Positions 1 through 10,127 of a stretch of DNA of 64,000 nt are shown here, piece by piece (position 1 is the first letter of the stretch; each line of letters begins with the position of its first letter). Position numbers and translations under genes: made by a program. Where the stretch lies: positions 1,150,215-1,214,214 of the forward strand of contig JACDOX010000084.1 of NCBI GenBank assembly GCA_014549065.1. Direction: 5' to 3'. This stretch comes from Cardinalis cardinalis. Its lineage: Eukaryota; Chordata; Aves; Passeriformes; Cardinalidae. The notes under the pieces were generated by a model. The model did not search any database, was not told the DNA's origin, and saw only the letters and a program-made list of their open reading frames with translations.

Positions 1-1440
1 CTTCCTAGTGTTTATCAGAGAGATTTTTACTTTAAAAGCAATGTTATAAATGAATGCAGGGAAAAAGAAACCTCATAATTTTAGTGACACTACTTTTTCA
101 TAATTTTAAACAGTGTCTTCTAAGCTACACTTTTTCTATAGTGGTGTTACCATTAAACCACCTTATCACTGCTATTTCACATGGTGCAGTGGACGGCCCA
201 CACTCTCTGTGGGTTTTCCCTGACCTTATGTGGCTTCTGGTGATGTAGTTCTATTGTTCTCTCTTATCTCATAACTGAGTGCAGACCTCACAGCAGCAGC
301 GTTTCCTTTGGCAAACTATTGATCATGTCAGTCTCTTCTCCCTTCCTCCCTGTTCCCTTCATCTTTCTAACCTTTTTACCAATTTACTTGTTCTTTTCTC
401 TACTGTATTAAAACACACCTATAGGCTGAGCCCTTTATTCTTTCTTATTTTACAACTCTTCCTGTTGAGTTGGAAAGTCTTGACAATGCATGAAAAGCTC
501 CTTCAGGTGAAGAGAGGCTTCTGTACATAATAGCGCATCATGCCATTTGTGCCACAGAGGAACTTTGGGGCCCTCTGCAATGCAGCTTCTGACAGATTAT
601 GCAAAACAAATGAGACAAACTACATACACAATTATAAAACACATGTGGCTTGCACCTAAGTCAAATTAATTCAACTAAGTAAATTAATTGAAGCTGCCAA
701 TTCCAATAAATATATAGAAATTTGAAAAAAATAATACAAAAAATCAGTTCTATCTTCTCATACTCATATTTCATAAAGGCAGGCACCTTCACACTTTATC
801 ATATGTATTGCATGTTACTTTTCTGNCAAATAGCCTGGAATTCGAAATAATATATGAGTTGCTAATTTATTTTAGGATCTATANATCCATTTAGGGGATT
901 GACTATTGAAACTTTGCTCTTATCCAGCTCGTCTGTAACTAAACTGATTAGCTGTGTACAATGCAGACAATGACGGCACTGAACACTATGAATTTAAAGA
1001 AGTAGCCTACTTCATAGCAAAAACTGTGGGATTGAAATAATACAACCTCAGGATGGATAGCAGAAATCTACTAATGTGATTTCTGGTCTGAAAATTTTTC
1101 TGACTAGTGAANCTTTTTGTGCTTTTCTGCAGGTTGCCAAAAGGACAAAAACTTAAAACAAAAGTTCAAGTTCAATCTCTGTTTGACTTCCTCTCTTAAA
1201 ACAAGAAAATCAAACCTTTTTTCAGTTTCACATTGTACTTCACACTTTGTTGTGAATTTGCCCCTCTCCATATTCCNGTCATTTTCTCAGTGTGATTTGG
1301 CCTGGGGGTGGAGGGGTTAGAGAAACAACATGAAAAGAAAATCTTAGATAAGCCAGACAACATTGTACCGCCCCAAATAAATTCTGTGCCCCTTCTCCAC
1401 AAGGAGACATTGAAGGTCAGAAAAGAAGTTTCTCTTGCTT
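1..1440. other. Unassigned AT-rich non-coding sequence
   Basis: No gene or repeat family is recognised here. Open frames are short and overlap on both strands. The only gene-like signal is a pyrimidine-rich stretch ending in TGCAG near 1131, which resembles a splice acceptor. The frame after it stays open for about 60 codons but has no convincing donor, so I do not call an exon. Confidence 0.5.
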
Positions 1441-2650
1441 TTCATAGAAAAAGATAATATAATAATTTTGGTTAGAAAAGACCTTTGATAACATTGAGTC
1501 CAACCACAAATGTAACACTGTCAAATCTATCACTAAACCATGTCTCAAAGAACCACACCTACATGTTTTTTAAATATCTCCAGGAATGGTGAATCAACCA
1601 CTTCCCAGGGCAGCTTGTTCCACTGCTTGACAACCATTTCAGTGAAGATTTTTTCCCTAATATTAAATCTAAATCTTCCCTGGTGCAACTTGAGGCTNTT
1701 TTTTCTCATCCTTTCATTTGTCACTCGGCAGAAGAGATTGGCTCCCAGCTGACTACAGCCTCCCTTCAGGTAGCTGCATGGTGTGCTAAAACTTCCCTAA
1801 GCCTTCTTTTCTTCAGGCTAAACAACCCTAGATTCCTCACCCACACCTCATAAAAACTCTGCTCCAGATGCTTCTCCAGCAATGCTTCCCTCCTCTAGAC
1901 TCACTCCAGCACCTCCAANTCTTTCTTGGAATGAGGCATCCAAAACTGAACGCAGGATTCAAGGTGCGGCCTCATCAGNGCTGAGTACCGGGGGATGATC
2001 ACTGCCCTGGTCCTGCTGTCCACCCTNTTCTTGATACAGGCCAGGATGCCATTGGCTTTCTTGGCCACTTGAACACATTCTGGCTTACAGTCAGTGGATG
2101 TTAATCAGCTCCTCCAGATCCTTTTCAGCCAAGCAGCTTTCCAGCCACTCTTCCCCAAGCCTGTATTGCTGCCCAGGGTTGTTGTGACCCAAGTGCCTCA
2201 TCTCGTTGGACTTCATCCAATTGGCTTTGGCCCACTGATCCAGCCTCTCTGCAGAGCCTTGCTGCCCTCCAGAAGATCAGCACTNTTAGTGTCATCTGCA
2301 AATTGACCAAGGGGGCACCTGATCCCCTCACCCAAATCATGGATAAAAATATTAAACAGCAATGGCTCCAGAACAGAGTCCTAGGGAGCACCACCAGTGA
2401 GCAGCTGGATTTAACTCCATTNACCATAATTCTCTGGGCCAGGTCATCCAGACTGGTTTTTACCCAAAGAAGAGTATAACCATCTAAGCTATGAGCAGCC
2501 AGCTTTTCTGGGAGAATACTGTGGGAAACAGTGGNAAAACTTTACTAAAGTCCAGGTAAACAACAGCCATGAGTCTTTCTGTCATCCAAGTGGGTTACCT
2601 TCTCATAGAAGGAAATGAAGTTAGCCAAACAGGATCTGGCTTTTCCCTTC
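1441..2650 (-). mobile_element. CR1 LINE fragment, 5'-truncated
   Basis: A non-LTR retrotransposon remnant of the avian CR1 family lying on the minus strand. Its 3' end is at the left (degenerate octamer tail, then the complement of the conserved line beginning GGTTAGAAAAGACC). The family landmarks follow in order: the 'ccactaaaccatgtc' block, 'cttgaggc', 'ctccagcacctccaa', 'ggtgcggcctcatca', 'aggatgccattggc', 'gtcatctgcaaattgacc', 'atggataaaaatatt', 'tggatttaactccatt' and 'gctttactaaagtcc'. It covers the 3' UTR and the C-terminal part of reverse transcriptase; the endonuclease end is missing. Stops and frameshifts break the frame. It fades near 2640-2660, probably the point of 5' truncation. 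Family assignment is from remembered consensus, not an alignment. Confidence 0.88.
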
Positions 2651-3225
2651 CTCTCCAAAGTGGCTTGCCTTATGTCTTTTTGACCACAAAATTAATTAAT
2701 TCAGAGCCTGACTTCCTACCATATTGCAGGTAGGAATGAGAGCTCAAATACTTCCTAATTGTCCTCAATTTATCTCTGTTTCTCTTGTTGGAAGGCTTTT
2801 ATTTCCATAGATAATGTTATGGTTGACTTATTCCTGCCACTATTCCAAGGCTTCCACAATCTCCCATGCCANTGAAGTCAATAGGAGCTTTGCTATCAAA
2901 TGAGCTGCAAGCCGGAGGCAATCCATAATTATTTAACTTCAGTTGCTACATGGAACTTGCTCTGTAACAGCCACTGAATTATTATTCTCTGCTAATCTGT
3001 AGCTGACTAAAGACTCAGATAGAGTCTTCCTGAGCACTCCCTGTTCCCAGGGAGGTTAATCAAATCACAATTGCTGCTCTTTTATGTCAGAAATAGGGGA
3101 TGAGATAACACAAACCCCACAAAATTTAAGCTAAATAACAGGTCCAAAAGAGACAAAACCATGGATGGGTGTCTGCTGTGGCCAGCACAGTCAGTAGCAC
3201 CAAGGCTATCCACACATTTAGCAAG

Positions 3226-3248
3226 AGGAGCAGCAGCAGCAGCAGCTC
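3226..3248. repeat. (AGC)n microsatellite
   Basis: A short run of AGC/GCA trinucleotides, five to six units, following 'gaggag'. It makes a leucine or serine/alanine run in overlapping frames, which is an artefact of the repeat. Confidence 0.8.
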
Positions 3249-4542
3249 AGAACTCCTCCACCACCCCNGCTGCCACAGCACTCTCTGATCACCTCCTGCC
3301 TGCATCACATCTGACTAACAGCCAGCTGCCTCAGCCCTGCGCTCAGAAACACTCGCCAAAAATTCATTTAAACCAAATGGGCCCTCATTACTCTTAGAGT
3401 CCTCTCACTGCAGCACAGCATGATGCTGGGACTAGGTATTATTTTGTTTTAATCAGTGCTGCTGATATTTGAGAGAGAAAAGGGAGGCAGAGTGAGAGGA
3501 TTTCACTGCAGTCTTTAATGTGGCTCTAGTGAGATGCTGTTATGTATTGGGCTGTGTCTCAGTNTAGGGGCTTGTTTGACAGGCCCTGTCATCATCTACC
3601 TCCAAGATTATTGTTCATGCTGCTGGAAAGACAACTTTATTGGACTAAATATTGGCATGTGTCTGTGTGGCCCACACAGGTAAAGACTCTCCCTGGGCCG
3701 TGCGTCTGAGTCACTGTGCGTGGGTGTAACAACTGCACTAGTTATTATTAATCTCTCTGAAACCTCTTTACAGTGATTAAGGGAGTACTGTATGAAAGCA
3801 ATCTGCTTTGTGGGCTCTCGCCAAGGAAGACCCACTAAGCAGATTTTGTTGGATTCTCCAGCCAAACTGCTCTTTTTTTGGCAACNGAAATGTGCATCAA
3901 CATCGATGTAATGTCAATTTCCAGCATTTTTGTAATGTACTTTATTCAGATTATTTGGATGCTACACAAACCACTAATTCAAATCACAGTATTTAACATT
4001 GTCAGTCATTTTTTCTGATGCGCCAATGTATATAAACAAACCTGAGCAGGAGACAAGGTCACATTTACAATATATCTAGAAGGGAAAAATAATGTGAATA
4101 ATGTGTTCTTTTTTGCCTCCAACACCCTTTCTGTGGATAAGAGACCTGAGTGAGGGATTTCNATATGAGATGAATGGCAGGCATATGTCAGCAGGTGATG
4201 GACTCCCTGCAAATCATGGCTAGAACAGCTCAGCAAATTGCCAGGGGTCTCTGCTCAGCTTTTCTCCAAACCGGGCAGTTGGGGATGAGAAGAGCCAAGC
4301 TCTCACCGAGAAAGCCATGAAGCTGAGATCATGTGTCAATGGCCTGTAGCTACATGGAAGGTNTGGTAACCCTGGTTTTGGATGAAAATAATGATCATAC
4401 AGAAAGTTTTAACCTATGTACAATACTAAACAGGGCTGGTAGCTAGTTTGCTTAAGTCAGAGGAAGACTCAAGTAGGTTTCACCTGACCCATTATCTTTG
4501 AGCTGTATTATCACAGAAACTTCTGCTTACTCCTGTAAAGAG

Positions 4543-4576
<34 letters not shown>

Positions 4577-4607
4577 TCATATATATATATTCATATATAT
4601 ATATAAA
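4543..4607. repeat. (TA)n microsatellite, interrupted
   Basis: About 65 bases of alternating TA in three blocks separated by 'aaattc' and 'ttc' interruptions, suggesting an originally longer tract broken by point changes or by internal duplication of 'ttcatatat'. Confidence 0.9.
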
Positions 4608-5344
4608 AATCTATCTTTTAGAAAAGCTCAACCTTTTTCTCTCTTCCCACATCCACTTCTAGCAATAGATCAAAGCCTGGGTTTACTATTGTAGTATGTG
4701 CCTCATGACATCTTGTCCTTACATACCAGAAAGTGACTGTCTCTAAAGCAGTAAGTAAAAGCAGAGTAAAATAGCAGCAAACTGAAGTTTTTCTATCTTT
4801 GTCTTTCCCAGGAGGGTTAGGCTGAAGAAAACTAAGACACTCAGAAGGACGCAAAAAACAAGAATGAAAAAGAAGTCATCTCAAGAAGGGAGAAAAAAAA
4901 AGAAGAATATAACCGTAGGCAGAATGTCAAATAGATACTTGGAGTTCAGTGTTACACTANCCTGACTATACTCAACTTTGACCACCTACAGCAGTGTTTG
5001 TATAATCGGTTTTGTGTCATTAAGTAATTAATGTTGAGGTGATGTGCCATTTTCTTCCATATAACTTGTATTCACTACACATCATATGGTCACCATTTCA
5101 GTTTCTACTGCACTAAAGTACTAAACAGAAGTCAGTTCCTTTTCTGACCTCATATATTTAGTGTACATGGGTTGTGCTGTCGGTATTTTTTTAGTATTTC
5201 CAGAGAGCAAGTGATCCAAAATACCCAAACACNCTGAAACGCATTTCTTCTATCTAGAAGACAAACAAGCTTACCCTTAAGNAAACAGTAAAGAACAGAC
5301 ACACAGAAAACTCTTTGCTAGCCTAACAGGCCCCATGTCATACT

Positions 5345-5514
5345 ATCACAGAATCACAGAANGGTTTGGGTTGGAAGAGACCTTAACAATCATCCCACTC
5401 CAACCCTCCTGTCAAGGGCAGGATCACCTTTCGCTAGACCAGATTGCTCAGAACCCCATCCAACCTGGCCTTGAACACTTCCTGCGACAATAACAACTTC
5501 TCTGGGAAACCTGC
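5345..5514 (-). mobile_element. CR1 LINE, 3' terminal part
   Basis: The complement of a CR1 3' end: two octamer copies (atcacaga/atcacaga), then 'ggtttgggttggaagagacc' and the block ending 'tctctgggaaacctgc'. The element is on the minus strand and is interrupted at 5514 by a solo LTR. Its remaining 5' portion resumes at 6239. The two halves join in register with the CR1 pattern 'aacctgttcagtgcctcacc', showing that one element was split by insertion. Confidence 0.9.
5510..5514. repeat. Target-site duplication, left copy
   Basis: CCTGC directly before the TG end of the LTR. It pairs with CCTGT at 6239-6243 after the CA end (four of five bases identical). A 5-bp duplication is typical of ERVL-type integrases. 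Confidence 0.65.
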
Positions 5515-6238
5515 TGTCTTGGTTTGAAAATACAGGTGTCTGCTAAGGAAGACAGGAGCTTCTCTTGAAATGGAAAATGTAAACTTTTGAATTATTATAG
5601 TTTGAAATATTATAATTTTGAAATTAAGGGGCTCTCAGGCAAAGATATGGGAGTAGGAACAGCAGTTCTTTATTTGGAAAAATAAAAGTAAAAATAAAAA
5701 TGCAGTAATATAAAACAACACTGACAGAGTCAGAATATGACCTGACACCCTGTGGGTCAGGGTGTTGGTAGCAGTTTGATTAAATGGTGGCTGCAGTCCT
5801 CCTGCAGTGACAGATTAAGTTCTGTTGAAATAATGACCTTGTAGAAAGGTGTCATTTTTTTCTGAAGGTCCAGTGGTGGTGTAGATGGGCCTGGTCTTCT
5901 TTNAGGAATCTAGTGGGGAAAAGCTACTCTGCGAATCCAGTGGGAAAAGGCTGACTGTGGTGTTCCAACTCTCAGATCATATCCAGATAGGAATTTTTGG
6001 CTCCTCCCCCTGGGTGGAGCAGCTCACAATGGGATGATGTAATTTTATCAGTGAGACTCAATGGCCCATTAACAGAAGATATTTCCTGGAGGAAGGATTT
6101 GTTGTGGAAGAGAGAAAGAAAACTGCCACACCTGGTTTTAACAGGCGGCCCAATTAACAGAAGACAACTGCCCCACTTCTAACAGATGGCAATAGAACAC
6201 ATACCCCCAGACAGATCTTGCATTTACAATCTAAAACA
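5515..6238 (-). mobile_element. Solo LTR of an endogenous retrovirus inserted in CR1
   Basis: A 724-bp block starting TG and ending CA, placed between two halves of one CR1 element and flanked by CCTGC/CCTGT. Read on the minus strand it begins TGTTTTAG. It has AATAAA (complement at 5669-5674) roughly 150 bases before its end, as expected for an LTR polyadenylation signal, and a TATA-like 'gatataat'-type stretch near 5980. That supports minus orientation. No gag, pol or env sequence is next to it, so the provirus recombined to a solo LTR. It resembles an LTR that I remember as abundant in passerines (TguLTR5-like); that name is from memory. An 83-bp open frame inside it is not a gene. Confidence 0.85.
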
Positions 6239-6905
6239 CCTGTTCAGTGCCTCACCTGATTAAAAGAACTTTTAATCTAAACCTACTCTCTGTTAGTTTG
6301 AAACCGTTCTCCCTTGTCCTGTCATGGTCTTGTAAACAATCTNACTCCACCAATCTTGTGGTCTCCCTTCAGGTATTCGAAGGCCACAGATAGGTCACTC
6401 TGAAATCNTCTCTTCTCCAGGCTGAACAGNCCAAATTCTTTTCCCGTTTCCTCACATATGTGCTCTTTTCCTCTAATCTTCTTAGTGGCCCTCTTCTGGA
6501 CTCACTCCAACAAGTTGATGTCTGCCTACGCTAAGGGTCAGAGTGCAGAACTGTAGCTGGGGTCTCATGAGAGCAGAGCAGAGAGGCAAAATCCTCTCCC
6601 TGCTTTTGATGTAGCCCAGGGTAAGATTGGTTTTCTAGGCAAGTGCACACTGCCATGCCATGTCCAGCCTCTCATCCACCAGCACCCCCAAGCTCCCCTT
6701 CGCAGNCTTTTGATCTACTCATCCCCAGTCTATATTTAGTGGTTGCCCTGATCCAGGTGTGGCACCCTGCACTTGGTCTTCTTAAATCTCATGAGATTCC
6801 CATGCAACCACTTTTTGAGCTTGTCCAGGTCCCTCTGGTTGCCATCTCTTCCTTCAGGTGCGTCAACCATACCACCCCACTTGGTGTCTGAGGGTGCACT
6901 TGGTG
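6239..6905 (-). mobile_element. CR1 LINE, internal part after the LTR insertion
   Basis: Continuation of the CR1 that starts at 5345. Recognisable blocks are 'cctgttcagtgcctcacc', 'tctcttctccaggctgaaca', 'ctcttctggactcactccaa', 'gtctcatgagagcagagcag', 'ttttgatgtagcccagggt', 'ctcatccaccagcacccc', 'tccaggtccctctggttgcc' and 'cacttggtgtctgagggtgc'. It stops near 6905, short of the palm active-site region, as a 5'-truncated insertion would. Frame damage is extensive. Confidence 0.88.
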
Positions 6906-8634
6906 ATGTCATATTCTTCTGCCTTTGTGTACGTAACCATAAAATGACACTGACTAAATAAATTTACATACAGAGGGGTATTTGACTGTATAAAACTGAG
7001 ATATGAAGGCAGGTATCAGCCTGCTTGTAAAGCAGACAGAGGAACTATCCTTGCTTTACCACATTTGATACGTGCCAGTTATCGCATTGTAGTTTCATCT
7101 GTTTTGTCAGTCTGCAACCAGAGGCTGCCTAGTGATGAAGTTTCCCCTCTCTACTGCCCACAGAGGGATGTACAGTCATTGGTGCAACNGGGTGAAACAT
7201 CTTCTCTGTTGTGGCTCTGGTCCTTGCAATAGCAAGCAAAATAATTTTGGGCAAGCCTCCTTTCCTCCTCCCAGAACATCTGCAACATCTAAAAACAGAA
7301 ATATCTGTTACTGGAGTCTTGAGCTGATGATATTTAAATGAAAGACAATTTCTGAACTTCAAATAATGTTGAAGAAATAGGATGATGAAAAATTCTTCTT
7401 TTGGCTGAAGGAAAAAACCCAAATGCAGGTATGTGCATTAATGAAATAACACTATCCAACACTAGTCTTTGATGAGTTTGCCTATTCATGGTGGAGGAAC
7501 AGGGGAAGTGTTAATGATCCCCTTGACCTCCACAGNAAATCCACACTTGAAAGGGAGGGGATTAAAATATCTTAAAAATCATGTGCTAGAAACTGAGAAA
7601 GCTTAACATTTTCCTTATGCTGATGTCAGATGACTTTCTCAACCCCTACATCAATTATACATGACTCCAGCAGGTTAAAACTGAAGGACACGAGTGCTGG
7701 TATGTTAAGGTAAGAGTTCTTGTAAAAAACTTTAGGTCTCTAGACTTGGCATGGCTCCAGCTTACTGCCTTTGTCCAGGGGACTGCTATGAAACATCTGA
7801 ATTGTCTACACAGATTATCATGATCCTCTTCTCCATTTTCACCAATTTTCCATTTTATGAGTGTGGGAGTACACAAACATGTGGAGAAGACCCCTCCCAG
7901 CTTTACAGACCACTTGTGCTGGGCTCAGTCAGTTCTTCTTCCTGAAAATGCAGTAAGAANTCATCCAAATTACCAGCTCTGCTTAGCAGCATGAAAACAA
8001 AATTAAAAAGAAGAAATACAAGCATAGCTATAACCTACCTGAAAGAGGAGAAATATAAAGATCTACCAAAGAGTATAAAGAAAAAAAAAAGGTCAGAGGG
8101 TTAAAAAGGAGAAGATATAATAATCTGCATGNTAAAATGATACGTGTTAACAATTATAAGGAAATATTTTATAAGATACACAGAAATAACATAAAAAATA
8201 GATGTTCAAATTATCTAACTCAGAATCTCTCAAGAAGACCAAACCCTTTCGCATGATAATAGCAAATGTCTGTGTGACACCAGTAAAACCTTGTCTGATA
8301 TTACAATAAAAATGAAGAGGAAGAAACATTACCCTAAAACATCAGCAATCTGCCTCTGTTCCAGTAATAAAGTTATTACTTCTGTGACTAACACAAATGA
8401 CTGAAGATTTTTACAGCCACTCTGTCTGCGCAACTCTCAGCTGCAATGAAATTGCCTTCTTACTCCAGAGAGAGAAAATTTAACTTGTAGGCATCTGAGA
8501 GCTGCTTGCACAGTGCCGCATTCGTACTGGGGAGAAAACAATAGAACCAAACCAGGCTCACATTTTTTGTTCATGTGATTTCAATTCTTGTAAAATTATA
8601 TCCACCGCAGCTTGGAAATGTAATTTACTATTTT

Positions 8635-8680
8635 ATGTATATATATATATATATATTTATAAAATTTATATATATATAAT
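8635..8680. repeat. (TA)n microsatellite
   Basis: Alternating TA tract broken by 'tttataaaattta'. The interruption makes the tract partly self-complementary. Confidence 0.85.
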
Positions 8681-9238
8681 TGTAGCTATTATTTAAATAT
8701 GAATAAGTGATAAATTTGATTCCTGGAGGAACCCCTCCTTTGCCATCCAGTGAGTCTGAAAANAGCTGCTGCTTTCTCACCAAATTGGAGGCAGATTCAA
8801 ATCTTGGTTGCCCTAAACATATTTCTGAAGTAGCATCAACTACTCCAAAGCCTTTTGGGGAATTCATAGCATGTGTTGCTCCCTTATGCTGTATACAGTG
8901 ATATACCAGCTTGTGGGCTGTTGTGGCTCACTGACTGGTACTTCTGCCATCCACAGTCACCTTGAATGTCATCTCACTGTATGAATATTCTCCTTGCAGG
9001 AAAAGTGACCACCTGTAAGCTCTGCANCATGTTTGCAGAAAACCAGCATGAGTTCTTCCTGGTGGGGATCTGAGCACTCAGCCACCACGGGTGCTAACCA
9101 GCACACTCAGAGGAATACACTTTTTGTTCAAGGCCTGGCTTCAGAGTCTGAACCAGGAAGGGCTGTGGGCTGAGGCTGCATGAGGCCACATTGCAAAAAA
9201 GGACTGTGTAGTGTCAACAGTTTAGAAGATTAAACAAA

Positions 9239-9292
9239 AATTATATATAAAACTATATATCAAATATATTAAACAAATATATTTTATGCTGT
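9239..9292. repeat. AT-rich low-complexity tract
   Basis: About 54 bases of almost pure A/T with repeated 'atata' blocks and very few G or C. Confidence 0.7.
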
Positions 9293-10057
9293 AAACTTTT
9301 GAGTTTGCTTTAAAAGCTGTTTCATTCANTTAGTCTATTTTCTATTCTTAGTGGGGTAAAAATATTTTCAATAGAAAAGTTATCTTCCAAACAGAAAAGT
9401 TACTTATCCCTTTGCTATTCTTATCTTTAACATGTATGTATTTCTGAATAAGGCACTATAATATACAACATGTCAGAAGCAGTACACATATCTCAGAAAA
9501 GCTTCAGGACAACAGGTGGATGAATTCTTCAAATTAACCTAGAGATCATTTTTAGGATGCTAAATATTTTTCCAGTTTGAAAACTCATTATGTTTTGCCA
9601 TATGTGCAAGGTAGAAGAGGGACTGAAAACAGCTTAATAGCCACATTTTTGACAAATAGCCTTTATCAACAACAAGAAAAAANNCCCCAAACTATACAAC
9701 NTCTTAAAGACTAGCACTATTCTAAATTATAGATTTAACAAAATGGAAAGTAATTGTGTCTGTCTTTGACAACCATCCATCTCCAATATTAATGATTCTC
9801 AAAAAGTCATACAGGAGCGGTTCATCTGAAATTCCTTTGAACAACTTCTCTACTGTCTTCCCACATAAGAAGACTGGGCCCACTCTGCTATGCAAGCATA
9901 GAGGAAATTGGCAGTGCTTTAATTTCTCTGTGTGCTGACATCATTGGATATTCTTTCCTTTACTCAAGGGCATATGCATCTCACCTCCATGAAAAAAATC
10001 CTATTACAACAGCACCTTACACATAATTTAAATAAAACAATATACTCTGTTAACTGA

Positions 10058-10127
10058 GCAGGATGAGGCCCCATTTGGACATTTGAAAGGCACTCAAATG
10101 TCCAAAGGTTTGAGGAGTGGATCCTGC
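10058..10127. repeat. Inverted repeat / hairpin with perfect 13-bp stem
   Basis: TTTGGACATTTGA at 10074-10086 is the exact reverse complement of 10094-10106, separated by a 7-base loop (aaggcac). A second outer pair, GCAGGAT at 10058-10064 and ATCCTGC at 10121-10127, encloses it, leaving an asymmetric unpaired region of 9 and 14 bases between the two stems. Overall size is 70 bases. Nothing nearby identifies a transposon family. It could be a remnant of a small palindromic element, a structured RNA, or chance. Confidence 0.75.

Larger units (their letters stand above)
2651..5344. other. Unassigned sequence with simple repeats
   Basis: No gene is recognised. It holds a short AGC repeat at 3226-3248 and a long AT microsatellite at 4543-4607. 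The remainder is unique or too old to classify. Short frames on both strands have no family resemblance. Confidence 0.5.
6906..10057. other. Unassigned AT-rich sequence
   Basis: No gene recognised. It holds AT microsatellites near 8635 and 9239. At 9000 a pyrimidine-rich CTCCTTGCAG precedes a short open frame with two cysteines (C-x2-C) that ends in TGA. This looks acceptor-like but has no independent support. The rest shows only short overlapping frames. Confidence 0.5.

Noticed and set aside
2125..2427. 100-codon minus-strand frame
   Set aside because: It is out of frame with, and inside, the CR1 fragment at 1441-2650.
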